A program made the position numbers and the translations under genes. Below, one piece after another: positions 43,424-52,564 of a stretch of DNA of 64,000 nucleotides. Positions within the stretch are counted from its first letter, which is position 1. Each line of letters opens with the position of its first letter. Source of the DNA: Betaproteobacteria bacterium (lineage in GTDB: Bacteria; Pseudomonadota; Gammaproteobacteria; Burkholderiales; WYBJ01); assembly GCA_009377585.1 (NCBI GenBank), contig WHTS01000006.1, forward strand, positions 1-64,000, read 5' to 3'. The notes below the pieces were generated by a model. The model saw nothing but the letters and a program-made list of their open reading frames with translations, was not told the origin of the DNA and searched no databases.

Positions 43424-45454
43424 ATGAGCCGCGCCGCGCGGTGTCTTCGCTACGGCGCGTCGGGCCATGCCCGCCCAACGTCCACGTCATGGGTGCGAGT
43501 CGCTTGCAGTATTGCGTTGACTTGCGCGTGCGCCAGCGCGAGTGCACGGCAACTGGCACTGGATCAGGTTCGAACCGCCGCCGATCTGCGGGAGCTCAAC
43601 CTCGAACAGCTGCTCGACATCGAGGTCACGTCGGTCGCGACCCGGCCGCAGCGCGTGGCGCAGAGCGCGGCATCGATCTACGTGATCCGACAGGACGACA
43701 TCCGGCGCTCGGGCGCGACCAGCCTCCCGGAAGCGCTAAGGCTCGCACCCAATCTTCAAGTCGCACAAGGCCACGCCAGCGGATACGCGATCAGCGCCCG
43801 CGGCTTCAACAACAGCGCCGGCAACAAGCTGCTGGTCCTGATCGACGGCCGCTCGGTGTATACGCCGCTGTTCTCCGGTGTGTTCTGGGACGTTCAGGAC
43901 GTCATGCTCGAGGACATCGAGCGCATCGAGGTGGTGAGCGGACCAGGCGGGACGCTTTGGGGCACCAACGCGGTCAACGGCGTGATCAACGTGGTCACGC
44001 GATCGGCGGCGAACACGCAAGGCACGCTCGTGTCGTTGGGAGGCGGAAGCATCGGCACCGATGCGGCTGCGCGCTACGGCGGGCGCCTGGGCGAGGACGG
44101 TCATTTTCGGATCTACGCCAAGCATCTCGACCGCGGCGAGACCGTCAAGGCGAGCGGCGGCTCCGTCGACGACGACTGGCACAAGAGCCAGTTCGGATTT
44201 CGCGCCGACTGGGCGCGCGGCGGCGATCGATTCAGTTTGAACGCCAATGCCTACCGCGGCAGCGAGTCGCAGCCGGCGCCAGGAACCATCACGACCGGCG
44301 TGCCGTTTCCGCTCGGCAGGATCTCGATCTCCGGCACCAACATGACGGGCCGCTGGTCGCGCACGCTCGCGAGCGGTTCGAGCGTCGACATCCAGGCTTA
44401 CGTCGATCGCACCAAGCGGATCGTTCGCCCGACGTTCGCCGAGACCCTGGACATCTTCGACGTCAAGCTTCAGCACACGCTGGCTGCGGCGGGCCGCCAC
44501 GAGTGGGCCTGGGGAGCGCAGTATCGCTATGCCAGGGATCGCGTCGACAACAGTTCGATCGTCGCGTTCCTGCCCGCGCACGTGAACCAGTCGTGGACGA
44601 GCCTGTTCGCTCAGGACGCCATCGCGCTCACCGACACGCTGAAACTGACGCTCGGCGCGCGCGTGGAACGAAACGACTATACGGGCGTGGAGTTCCTTCC
44701 CAATGCGCGGCTCGCCTGGAGCCTGTCGGAACGACACCTGTTGTGGTCCGCGCTATCGCGCGCGGTGCGCTCGCCCTCGCGCCTGGACCGCGACACGTTC
44801 GTGCCCGGGCAACCGCCGTTCATCCTCACAGGCGGCCCGGACGTTCGCTCCGAGATCGCCAACGTCGTCGAGTTGGGCTACCGCGGCCAGCCTTCGCGCA
44901 CGACCTCGTATTCGGCCACATTGTTCTATGCCGACTACGATCACCTGCGAAGCCAGGAGCTCGGTCCGGGCGGCAGGTCGGTGTTCTACGGCAACGAGAT
45001 GGAAGGCAGCGTTCACGGATTGGAGCTCTGGGGCAATCTCGATGCTACGCCGTCGTGGCGGCTGAGCGCAGGCGCGCTGCTGCTCAAGACCCATCTGCGC
45101 CCCAAGTCGTCCAGCACCGACCCGTTCGGACCGAGTGTGCTGGGCAACGATCCGCGCAGCCAGTGGATGCTGCGCTCCTCGCACGACCTGTCGCCGCGGC
45201 ACGAGCTGGACATCCTGGTGCGCCGTGTGGGCAGGCTGCCCAATCCCGAGGTGCCTGCCTACACGGCGGTCGATGCCCGCTTCGGCTGGCGCGTCTCCAG
45301 GACGCTGGAGCTGTCGCTGACGCTGCAGAACCTGTTCGATAGCAGCCATCCCGAGTTCAGCGCACTGGAGACGCTGTATGCCGGCGTGGGTGCGGTGGAG
45401 ACCCGCAGCGAGTTCGAGCGCGGCGTCTATTTCAAGCTGCTCTGGCAGCTTTGA
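43424..45454 (+). CDS. TonB-dependent outer-membrane receptor
   Basis: The 676-residue receptor has an export signal (ACSIALTCACASASA), a plug domain (EVTSVATRPQRVAQSAASIY, GATSLPEALRLAPNLQVAQG, SARGFNNSAGNKLLVLIDGR, DIERIEVVSGPGGTLWGTNA and VNGVINVVT) and a C-terminal 22-strand barrel ending in LTLQNLFDSSHPEF and VYFKLLWQL. The SVYTPLFSGVFWDVQD segment is typical of a large group of receptors related to vitamin B12/siderophore and sugar uptake. The ligand is not known. It stands alone, convergent with the Tct permease. Confidence 0.92.
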   Translation: MSRAARCLRYGASGHARPTSTSWVRVACSIALTCACASASARQLALDQVRTAADLRELNLEQLLDIEVTSVATRPQRVAQSAASIYVIRQDDIRRSGATSLPEALRLAPNLQVAQGHASGYAISARGFNNSAGNKLLVLIDGRSVYTPLFSGVFWDVQDVMLEDIERIEVVSGPGGTLWGTNAVNGVINVVTRSAANTQGTLVSLGGGSIGTDAAARYGGRLGEDGHFRIYAKHLDRGETVKASGGSVDDDWHKSQFGFRADWARGGDRFSLNANAYRGSESQPAPGTITTGVPFPLGRISISGTNMTGRWSRTLASGSSVDIQAYVDRTKRIVRPTFAETLDIFDVKLQHTLAAAGRHEWAWGAQYRYARDRVDNSSIVAFLPAHVNQSWTSLFAQDAIALTDTLKLTLGARVERNDYTGVEFLPNARLAWSLSERHLLWSALSRAVRSPSRLDRDTFVPGQPPFILTGGPDVRSEIANVVELGYRGQPSRTTSYSATLFYADYDHLRSQELGPGGRSVFYGNEMEGSVHGLELWGNLDATPSWRLSAGALLLKTHLRPKSSSTDPFGPSVLGNDPRSQWMLRSSHDLSPRHELDILVRRVGRLPNPEVPAYTAVDARFGWRVSRTLELSLTLQNLFDSSHPEFSALETLYAGVGAVETRSEFERGVYFKLLWQL

Positions 45455-45503
45455 GCCGCATCGACCGCGGGCGGATGCGACTGACGTCGATAGGGACGGT
45501 CGG

Positions 45504-45524
45504 GGCTCCCGGTCTCCGGGAGCC
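45504..45524. terminator. Hairpin between convergent TonB-receptor and Tct genes
   Basis: GGCTCCCGG pairs perfectly with CCGGGAGCC around TCT. It has no T-run in either direction, but lies midway between two convergent stop codons and may act as a bidirectional end structure. Confidence 0.45.
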
Positions 45525-45548
45525 GGCCGGCAAGGCCGCAGCCCCGTC

Positions 45549-47519
45549 TCAATCGAACGGCCAGGGCATTTCGAAAACGAGCTGCAGCAGGCCTCTCGGG
45601 TAGTCGAGCACCATGAAGTGTCCGAACGCGCTCAACACCGCCACCGCCCCCAATGCTCCGGCAATGGCCCCTGGCCATTTCGAGCCGGCCTTGAGGCGAA
45701 GGAACGTGACGATGTAGACGAAAACGCCGAGCACGAAGCCGACGACGGCGCATATCACCAGCAGCGCCAGCATCCAGCCCAGCACGTGAAGTGCGCTGTG
45801 GGCGGGCTTGGCCTCCCCGGATGCCGGGTTCTCGCCGTCGTAGATCGCAAAGTTGGCCCGCTTCCCGCGCATGATGATCGCGATCGCGACCAGCAGCAGC
45901 ATGGTGATGATGCCGACGGCCATCGGGAACACCTTGCCCAGGAACGCCAGCTGGGACATGTCGTACATCGCGTAGGCGACGCAGGCGATCACCAGGCCGA
46001 GAAAGATCGCTTGCGGCGCTTTGTTGACAGACGCATGCGGGCCGTTCTCGGACAATGGATCGCGATGCGGCTTCATGCGCACGGCAAGGAAGATGGACAC
46101 GGCGGTAAGTGCAATCATGAACTGCACGCCCCCGCGCTCCAGGAAGCTCATGCCATAGACCTGGATCGACTGGTACACCGAAGCATCCAGGCGGTTCGCC
46201 AGCACGAAACCGATCAGCAGCGCGGGCGGGGACCAGCCGAAGCGCTTCATGTAGACGCCGAGCACGCCCAGCACGAACAGCGCCACCAGGTCGTACCAGC
46301 TGCGCGTGGTCTGATAGGCCGCGAAGTAGATGATCACGACCATGAAGGGCGCGAGCAGCGCGAAAGGCACGGTCGTCAGACGCGCGATCGGTTTTGCCAG
46401 GAACAGGCAGGTGACCGTGCCCAGCACGTTGGCGATCGCCAGGGACCAGATGATGACCAAAGTCAGGTCGAGGTGGCGCTCCATCATGCCGATGCCCGGC
46501 TCGACGCCGAGCAGGATCAGGCCGCCGAGGAAGATCGCCATGCTGCCCGAGCCGGGTATGCCGAACATCAACGCCGGAATGAGCGCACCGCCGTTGTCCG
46601 CGTTGTTGGCCGCTTCCGGCGCGATGACGCCGCGGATGTCGCCCTTGCCGAACATTTCCCGGTCCTTGGTCGTCTGGACCCCGTGGCCGTAGGCAATCCA
46701 GGTGGTGACCGGCCCGCCGAGCCCGGGCAATGCGCCCAGCACCGAACCCAGGGCCGAGCAGCGCAGGACTAGCCACTTGTGCCTGAGCGTTTCCATGAAG
46801 CCGCGCAGCACGCCGGAACCGAGCGTGGCCGACGACGAAATGGTGACGTGCCGGCGCAGAATGTCGACGATCTCCGGCACGGCGAACATCGCGAGCCCCA
46901 CGATGACGATGTTGATGCCGTCGCTCAGGTACACGGTGTCGAAGGCGAGCCGGTACTCTCCGGTGGCCGGGGCATCACCGATGCTGCCCAGGAGCAGTCC
47001 CACGCCGCAAGCCCCGAGGCCCTTCAGCGGGCTTGCGCCTGTCAGCATGCCGACCATGGTGAGCGCCAGCAGGATCAGCATCAGCTGCTCGGCGAATCCG
47101 ACGCCGAGGATGAGCGGGCGCGCGAACTGGATGGCGAGCGTGAGCACGAAGGCGCCGAACAGGCCGCCGATCAGCGACGCCGAGAACGCGGCCCCCAGCG
47201 CGCGCGCGGCCTCGCCGCGCTTCGCCAGCGGAAAGCCGTCCATGATGGTCGCCTGCGACGAGGAGCTTCCCGGTATGCCCATGAGCACCGCGGGAAAGGT
47301 GTCCGAGGTGTTGTTGACCGCGAGCAGTCCCACCATCATGGCGAGCACCGGTCCCGGGTCCTTGCCGAAGACGAACGGCAGCATCAGCGACAGCATGGCT
47401 GTGCCGCCGAGACCGGGCAGGATGCCGATCATCAGACCGAGCGTCGTGCCCACCAGCAGATAAGCCAGGTGTTCGAAGCTCAGAAGGGTTACGAGCGCCT
47501 GCAGAAGATCGCCGAGCAT
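45549..47519 (-). CDS. Tripartite tricarboxylate transporter permease, TctA-TctB fusion
   Basis: The 656-residue protein joins a complete large permease TctA (about 1-490, eleven or twelve helices, PGLGG at 35-39 and again in LGALPGLGGPVTTWIAYGHG) to a C-terminal segment with four helices matching the small subunit TctB (about 510-656, IFLGLVIACVAYAMYD and KVFPMAVGIITML). TctA and TctB are separate genes in most bacteria. It imports a carboxylate with Na+ or H+ coupling using the receptor encoded just upstream. The usual tctCBA set is thus two genes here. Confidence 0.9.
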   Translation of the reverse strand: MLGDLLQALVTLLSFEHLAYLLVGTTLGLMIGILPGLGGTAMLSLMLPFVFGKDPGPVLAMMVGLLAVNNTSDTFPAVLMGIPGSSSSQATIMDGFPLAKRGEAARALGAAFSASLIGGLFGAFVLTLAIQFARPLILGVGFAEQLMLILLALTMVGMLTGASPLKGLGACGVGLLLGSIGDAPATGEYRLAFDTVYLSDGINIVIVGLAMFAVPEIVDILRRHVTISSSATLGSGVLRGFMETLRHKWLVLRCSALGSVLGALPGLGGPVTTWIAYGHGVQTTKDREMFGKGDIRGVIAPEAANNADNGGALIPALMFGIPGSGSMAIFLGGLILLGVEPGIGMMERHLDLTLVIIWSLAIANVLGTVTCLFLAKPIARLTTVPFALLAPFMVVIIYFAAYQTTRSWYDLVALFVLGVLGVYMKRFGWSPPALLIGFVLANRLDASVYQSIQVYGMSFLERGGVQFMIALTAVSIFLAVRMKPHRDPLSENGPHASVNKAPQAIFLGLVIACVAYAMYDMSQLAFLGKVFPMAVGIITMLLLVAIAIIMRGKRANFAIYDGENPASGEAKPAHSALHVLGWMLALLVICAVVGFVLGVFVYIVTFLRLKAGSKWPGAIAGALGAVAVLSAFGHFMVLDYPRGLLQLVFEMPWPFD

Positions 47520-47639
47520 TTATTGGATCGTCGTGTTGTACGTTGTGTTAGAGTAATTCTTGATCCAGCTCGCGATAATACCCATCTGCGGCAGCGTGTT
47601 CCAGGCGTCACGGCTCGGCGCCGAAGGATTCGCGGCGGC

Positions 47640-47665
47640 CGCGGGCGCCCCATCGGGCGCCCGCG
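47640..47665. repeat. Perfect 11-bp stem palindrome in the tct intergenic region
   Basis: CGCGGGCGCCC (47640-47650) and GGGCGCCCGCG (47655-47665) flank CATC. It lies between the receptor and permease genes of the tct unit and could attenuate or stabilise the receptor part of the transcript, giving more receptor than permease. Confidence 0.55.
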
Positions 47666-47785
47666 CAGCACGCCGCGCGGCATGCTTCGTGGAACCCACC
47701 TCCCTACTAAAGCCATTTCCCGGTTCGTTGCTATTGCGACCGCGGCGGCCCAGCCTGCATCATGAACCGTGCGCGCCGCGGCATT

Positions 47786-48883
47786 TTACTGAACCGTCAC
47801 GTCGTGCGAGGTCTTGAGATAACCCTTGATCCATTGCCACGACTTGGGCGAGAACGTGGTCGCGTCCTTGATGATGGGACGGCCCGAATCGCCGATGAAC
47901 TGGGGATAGCCTTCGATCACCATTCCGGCGCTTTTCTCGAACTCCGGATCGTCCAGCATCTTCTTCACCGCCGATTGCCATACGGCCTGCACCGGCTTGG
48001 GGGTGCCGGTCGGTAGGTACAACCCCTTGTTCAGCATCACGAGCATCTTCATGACCGAGAGCCAGGCCTCGTAGCCCTGTCCCGAAGGCTTCTTGCCGTG
48101 CATCATCTCGTAGGCTTCGGCGAAGCTCGGCAGGTCGGCGAAATTCGGATCGCGCACGAGCTCGCCCTTGTCGTCGAGCACGCCGAGCGCGTAAAGCGGC
48201 ACCGCTTTGCCCGCCTTCACCAGCTGATGTGCCCCCTTCAGGTAGCCCGGCGTGGAATCGTAGTTGATGTTCATCTCGCCGCGCTCGAAGGCGAGCCGTA
48301 CCGGGCCCCGGTTCATGCCCCAGACGTACTTCGGCTTCAGACCCAGCAGCTCGAAGGTCAGGATCGCCCGCAGCTCTGCGGAGGCTGCGCTCTGACCGCC
48401 GAACACCAGTTGCTGAGCCTTGAGCTTGGCCACGTCCCTCGCACCGGTCACGCCGAGCGAGGTCGAGGCGTACACCACGGCCCCCTGGGGCGAGAGCAAT
48501 ATGGGCTCCCACTTGTCCAGCTGGTAGTCGACCTTGGATTTCTGAAACACGAAATTGGCGACCGTTGAAGCCGATGCAGCGATGATCTCCAGGCCGTCGG
48601 GCTTCGCGCGCGACTGGAACTGATTGGCCCCCGGGATGCCGCGGGCGCCGGGAACGTTGCGCACCACGATCGTCGGGTTGCCCGGCAGGTGCTTCTCCAG
48701 ATGCGGTGCCAGGGCGCGAACATAGACATCGGTTCCGCCGCCGGGTGCGAACGGCACGATGACTTCGATGCGCTTGCCCGCGAAACTGACTTCCCCAGCG
48801 GCCGCTGTCGCCGATAACGTCATGCCCAATGCAGCAAACGCGGTCAAGCATGCCGCGCGCGTGAGCGAATAGAGCTTCTTCAT
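47786..48883 (-). CDS. Tct periplasmic solute receptor (TctC/Bug-type)
   Basis: The 365-residue receptor has a Sec signal (MKKLYSLTRAACLTAFAALG to ATAAAG). Bug-family blocks include GKRIEVIVPFAPGGGTDVYV, NPTIVVRNVPGARGIPGANQ, YVWGMNRGPVRLAFERGEMN and the C-terminal GMVIEGYPQFIGDSG. It is longer than the other two Bug receptors in the window and belongs to a more divergent branch. GAGGAGG precedes the ATG. It lies 266 bases upstream of the Tct permease in the same direction, so the pair is a working transporter. Confidence 0.9.
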   Translation of the reverse strand: MKKLYSLTRAACLTAFAALGMTLSATAAAGEVSFAGKRIEVIVPFAPGGGTDVYVRALAPHLEKHLPGNPTIVVRNVPGARGIPGANQFQSRAKPDGLEIIAASASTVANFVFQKSKVDYQLDKWEPILLSPQGAVVYASTSLGVTGARDVAKLKAQQLVFGGQSAASAELRAILTFELLGLKPKYVWGMNRGPVRLAFERGEMNINYDSTPGYLKGAHQLVKAGKAVPLYALGVLDDKGELVRDPNFADLPSFAEAYEMMHGKKPSGQGYEAWLSVMKMLVMLNKGLYLPTGTPKPVQAVWQSAVKKMLDDPEFEKSAGMVIEGYPQFIGDSGRPIIKDATTFSPKSWQWIKGYLKTSHDVTVQ

Positions 48884-49180
48884 CACTGCATCCTCCTCGT
48901 GGTTGTGTCGGGGCGGTGCGCGCTGCCCGGCGCTCACTATATAGACTGCGTAAGCGCAAAGTAAACAGACGCAGGGAAGCGCCGGCGACCGCGAGCGTCG
49001 CCACTTACGGAAGCGCGCGGAGTTCTTGTTTCGGACCGTACGTCGATGGCCTCATCGCAGCCATGGCCAGCAACGCGCGTCCGTATCGACCGACTCGACG
49101 TCACTTGAGCGTGGTCGACGCAGCCCCGCGCCTTCTTTGGCACAGGCGCGGTGCCGCATCGGTTGCGGCCCTCGGCCGGC

Positions 49181-49381
49181 TCAGCGGGTCTGTTCGAGCG
49201 ATGCGTTGAGCGCGCTCGCCAGCGCCGCTTCGCCGCTCACCATGGCGGACCAGGCGAGCTCGATGCCCTTGCGCTTTCCCTTCGCGGTGAGCTTCAAGCC
49301 CTCGGGCGAGATCGTGACGATGTAGGGGCTGTCGCCGATGGTGATCTCGCGTCGCAGCGGTTTCGCCAGCTTGGTCGCCAT
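49181..49381 (-). CDS. Small conserved hypothetical protein
   Basis: This 66-residue protein has a compact beta-rich start (KPLRREITIGDSPYIVTISP, EGLKLTAKGKRKGIELAWSA) resembling short uncharacterised proteins of Burkholderiales. GCGAGG lies before the ATG. It sits 51 bases after a receiver-domain gene on the same strand. The function is unknown. Confidence 0.7.
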   Translation of the reverse strand: MATKLAKPLRREITIGDSPYIVTISPEGLKLTAKGKRKGIELAWSAMVSGEAALASALNASLEQTR

Positions 49382-49432
49382 TGCAAACCTCGCTTTCGCT
49401 GGATCAGAGCAGTTGGAACCGGTATGCGGATA

Positions 49433-49831
49433 TCAGGGCTGCGGGCCGGCGCCCGGCTGCACCAGCAGGCCCTTGACGAGCGCGCCGAGCCGGTCGAGAT
49501 CGCTCTTGTCGAGACACGCGTTCGCTTGCGACAACGCCTCGTCGGAGCCGTAACCCGGTGCCAGCGTGCCGGACAGGAAGATGAACGGTGTGTCCGGCGC
49601 CAGTGCGCGCGCCAGCGCGAGCGCGTCCTTGCCGCTGAATTGCGGCATCGAATTGTCCGAGATGATGACATGCGGCCGCACCGACAGCAGCGCTGCGCGA
49701 AAGTCTGCCGCCGTGGTCGCGAGTACGACATGGGCTGCAATGCGAGCGCGCTTCAGCGCGTATCGGGCGAGCTCCGCATCGGCCGCGGAATCCTCCGCCA
49801 TCACGATCCGCAGGGTTCTCTCCTCGCTCAT
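49433..49831 (-). CDS. Stand-alone response-regulator receiver domain
   Basis: The 132-residue protein is a single receiver domain: acidic pair in IVMAEDSAADAELARYAL, phospho-acceptor Asp in VIISDNSMPQFSGKDAL, the conserved Thr/Ser and Lys near FIFLSGTLAPG and CLDKSDL. GGAGGG is six bases upstream of the ATG at 49831. No kinase is adjacent; it may take part in a phosphorelay with one of the two hybrid kinases in the window. Confidence 0.88.
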   Translation of the reverse strand: MSEERTLRIVMAEDSAADAELARYALKRARIAAHVVLATTAADFRAALLSVRPHVIISDNSMPQFSGKDALALARALAPDTPFIFLSGTLAPGYGSDEALSQANACLDKSDLDRLGALVKGLLVQPGAGPQP

Positions 49832-50019
49832 GCGCAACCCTCCGCCGGAGATTCGAGCGCACAACTTTAGCATGCAGCCGCGAGTGGCACCCACGCCCGC
49901 TGGGCGTTACGATACGCTCGAACCCCGAAACGCCCAAGTGGACGCGTCCGCCCGACTCGCGAAACAGGCGGGCAGCACGCTCAACCCAACTGGGCTGCAA
50001 TCGACGGAGATGGGATGGT

Positions 50020-51021
50020 ATGGAGCACGTGTCCGAGGGCAGGGTCCTGCTGAGCGCCGCCGAAGCACAGGCGCTCGCCGAGCGCTCGCTTGCCCGCATC
50101 GGCTATGGAGCCGAGGAAGCGAAGATCATCGCCGATCACGTGGTCGATGCCGCGTTGTGCGGCTATGAATATTCGGGTTTGCCGAAGATCCTGAACGTGG
50201 CCGAGCATCGGCAGCTGCGTGCGCCGCGCCGGCCCATGCGGGTGCTGCGCGAAACGCCGCTGTCGACGCTATTCGATGGCGGCAACAACAACGGCATGGT
50301 GGCCATGTATCGGGCCACGCAAGTCGCGATCGACAAGGCGCGCAGCCAGGGTTTCGCCGCCGTGGGCGTTAACAACTCCTGGATGAGCGGACGCAGCGCG
50401 CACTACGTTGAGCTGGTGGCCCGTGCCGGCATGATCGGCATTCACAGCGTCAGCAGCCAGATCCATGTGGCCGCACCCGGCTCGAGCGCTCCCGCGACCG
50501 GCACCAATCCGATCGCGTTCGGATTCCCGGCCCTGGACGAGCCGTTCCTGGTCGATATCGGAACGTCGGCCTTCATGGGCACGGATCTCATTTTTCAGGA
50601 GCGGCGCGGCGCGGTGTTGCCCGAAGGCGTGGCGATCGATGCGCACGGCCAACCGACGCGCGACCCGGCCAAGGTGCACGCGCTCCTGCCCTTCGGCGGC
50701 TACAAGGGCTTCGCCCTGGCCCTGACGATGCAGGCGCTCGGCGTGCTCGCCGGCTCGGGTTACGGCGACGACAAGACCTACGGTTACTTCGTCATGGCGA
50801 TCAAGCCGGACCTGCTGCTGCCGCTGGACGATTTTCGCCGCGATATGAGCGCCATGCTCGCGCGCGTCAAGGCAACCCCGCGCCAGCCGGGCGTGGACGA
50901 AATCCGCCTGCCCGGTGAGCGCGCGCTGCGCGAGCGCGCCAAGGCTTTGCGCGAAGGCATCGAGATCGATCGCCAAATCTACGATGCGCTGCTCGCCCTC
51001 CCACAAGGCGAATTGCCGTAA
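50020..51021 (+). CDS. Ldh2-type malate/L-lactate dehydrogenase family oxidoreductase
   Basis: The 333-residue protein belongs to the MDH2/LDH2 family: ADHVVDAALCGYEYSGLPKI, FDGGNNNGMVAMYRATQVAI, NNSWMSGRSAHYVELVARAG, GSSAPATGTNPIAFGFP, LLPFGGYKGFALALTMQALG and VDEIRLPGERALR. These enzymes reduce or oxidise 2-oxo or 2-hydroxy acids (or ureidoglycolate, or imines) with NAD(P)H. The substrate is unknown. Length is normal. Confidence 0.9.
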   Translation: MEHVSEGRVLLSAAEAQALAERSLARIGYGAEEAKIIADHVVDAALCGYEYSGLPKILNVAEHRQLRAPRRPMRVLRETPLSTLFDGGNNNGMVAMYRATQVAIDKARSQGFAAVGVNNSWMSGRSAHYVELVARAGMIGIHSVSSQIHVAAPGSSAPATGTNPIAFGFPALDEPFLVDIGTSAFMGTDLIFQERRGAVLPEGVAIDAHGQPTRDPAKVHALLPFGGYKGFALALTMQALGVLAGSGYGDDKTYGYFVMAIKPDLLLPLDDFRRDMSAMLARVKATPRQPGVDEIRLPGERALRERAKALREGIEIDRQIYDALLALPQGELP

Positions 51022-51088
51022 TCGAGCGCGTCGGAGGATTTTTGCGTCGCTGCGTACGGTCGAAGCTTCTTTTGCCGCGGAGGCCGAC

Positions 51089-51442
51089 ATGCCGACCCGA
51101 CTCGAAGACCACCTGTTCGCCCTGGAGGAAAAATTCTGGACCCAGGGGCCGGAGTACTACGAGCGCAATCTCGCCTATACCGCGCTCATGGTTTTCCCGG
51201 AGCCCGCGGGCCTCCTGCTGAAGGACGAGATCGCGCCCTCGCTCGCGGAAAAGGCCCGCTGGTCGCAAGTGGAACTGGAAGAGCATCGCCTGCTGGAGCT
51301 GGACGAGCAGGCCGCACTGGTGACCTACAAGGCGACTGCTGCGCGAGCCGACGGCGAACCGTACCGCGCCCGCGCGAGCAGTGTCTACGTGCGCGACGGC
51401 GCTAGCTGGAAGCTTGCCTTCCACCAGCAGACACCGCTTTGA
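51089..51442 (+). CDS. NTF2-like protein (DUF4440-type)
   Basis: The 117-residue product has the small cone-shaped NTF2 fold: LEDHLFALEEKFWTQGPEYY, PAGLLLKDEIAPSLAEK, SQVELEEHRLLELDEQAALV and SSVYVRDGASWKLAFHQQTP. The ATG at 51089 follows GCGGAGG. The role is unknown; such proteins bind small ligands or act as ketosteroid-isomerase-like enzymes. Confidence 0.8.
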   Translation: MPTRLEDHLFALEEKFWTQGPEYYERNLAYTALMVFPEPAGLLLKDEIAPSLAEKARWSQVELEEHRLLELDEQAALVTYKATAARADGEPYRARASSVYVRDGASWKLAFHQQTPL

Positions 51443-51554
51443 CGCTCGCGCGCAATGCACCGCGTTGCGCGCGGGGCGCGATGATTGCGCGGGACGAAGC
51501 CATACGAAGAAATCGGCCCAGGCGCACGCCTCGAGGCGCTAAGGAGTCCACAAC

Positions 51555-52067
51555 ATGTATCGAAAAATTCTGGTGCCAATCGATGGCAGCAATACTTCGC
51601 TACTGGGCCTCGAGCACGCGATCGCGCTGGCCAGCAACCAGGAAGCGAGCATGCGCATCTTGAACGTGGTCGACGAGATGGTCCTTACCACCATGATGGT
51701 GGAGCCGGTTGCAGTGCCGATCGGCGACGTGCTGGAATCCATGCGCGTGGAGGGACGCAAGGTCCTGGACCAGGCCGTCGCGCGCGCGCAGAAGGCCGGC
51801 GTCAAGGCCGAGGCGGTGCAGGTCGCGAGCCGCGGAAAGCCTGTTTCGGATGTCATCGTGGCGGACGCGCGCCGTTCGCGCGCCGACGTGATCGTGACGG
51901 GCACGCACGGCAGGCGCGGCTTGAACCGCCTGCTCCTGGGCAGCGATGCCGAGCGCGTCCTGCGCGATGCTCCCGTTCCGGTGCTGCTCGTGCGCCGCTC
52001 CGGGCGAAAGTCGGCGCGCAAGAAAGTGCGCTCGCCCGCGAGCCCGCGCCGCCGCACGGCGGTATGA
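51555..52067 (+). CDS. Universal stress protein (UspA family)
   Basis: The 170-residue protein has an N-terminal MYRKILVPIDGSNTSLLGLE, RSRADVIVTGTHGRRGLNRL and LLGSDAERVLRDAPVPVLLV. The G-x2-G-x9-G-S/T ATP-binding pattern is present. It ends with a basic tail (RSGRKSARKKVRSPASPRRR). It is followed 27 bases later by a DUF883 gene, and the two are probably transcribed together under stress. Confidence 0.93.
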   Translation: MYRKILVPIDGSNTSLLGLEHAIALASNQEASMRILNVVDEMVLTTMMVEPVAVPIGDVLESMRVEGRKVLDQAVARAQKAGVKAEAVQVASRGKPVSDVIVADARRSRADVIVTGTHGRRGLNRLLLGSDAERVLRDAPVPVLLVRRSGRKSARKKVRSPASPRRRTAV

Positions 52068-52094
52068 TCGAACCAGACTTTCCAGGAGAACATC

Positions 52095-52394
52095 ATGAAC
52101 ACTCGCATCGACAGGCTGGTTGACGAAGTGCGCGGCGTCACGGACGATGCCGAGGCGCTGGTACGCGCCAGCGCCGGGCAGGTGGGCGAGCAGGCGCGGC
52201 ATGCGGCCGAGCGCGTCGAACGCTCGGTGGCGACCATGCGCTCGACGCTCGCCGCGTGGGGCGGGGAAGCGAGCGCGGCTGCCGGGCGCACCGCGACCCG
52301 AGCCCGGCAGGAGGTGGAGGATCATCCGTGGGCGGCGGTCGGGGTCGCCGCTGTCGCCGGAATCGTGCTGGGGCTGCTGATCCGGCGCAAGTAG
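52095..52394 (+). CDS. DUF883 (ElaB/YqjD-like) membrane-anchored protein
   Basis: The 99-residue protein has a helical, alanine-rich body (VRGVTDDAEALVRASAGQVG) and a C-terminal single membrane span (WAAVGVAAVAGIVLGLLIRR), the layout of the ElaB/YgaM/YqjD family. Members bind ribosomes or act in stationary-phase survival. CAGGAG precedes the ATG. Confidence 0.9.
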   Translation: MNTRIDRLVDEVRGVTDDAEALVRASAGQVGEQARHAAERVERSVATMRSTLAAWGGEASAAAGRTATRARQEVEDHPWAAVGVAAVAGIVLGLLIRRK

Positions 52395-52564
52395 CGGCGC
52401 GCCTGCAGCGGCTCTGCCGCGACTGCGTCAGGCAAGGTGGTGCGCACCAGGTGGAGCACTGGTGCGCGTGCCGCGGCTGCCGCCGCGACCGGCAAGGTGG
52501 CGCACATCATGCGGGAGCACCGGATGCGCCTGGCCGCCGCTGTGACTGCCGCGGTGGCGTCGGC

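Noticed and set aside
43224-43427. Short gene overlapping the TonB receptor start (ATGA)
   Set aside because: The 67-codon frame has no recognisable features; the overlap appears to be chance.
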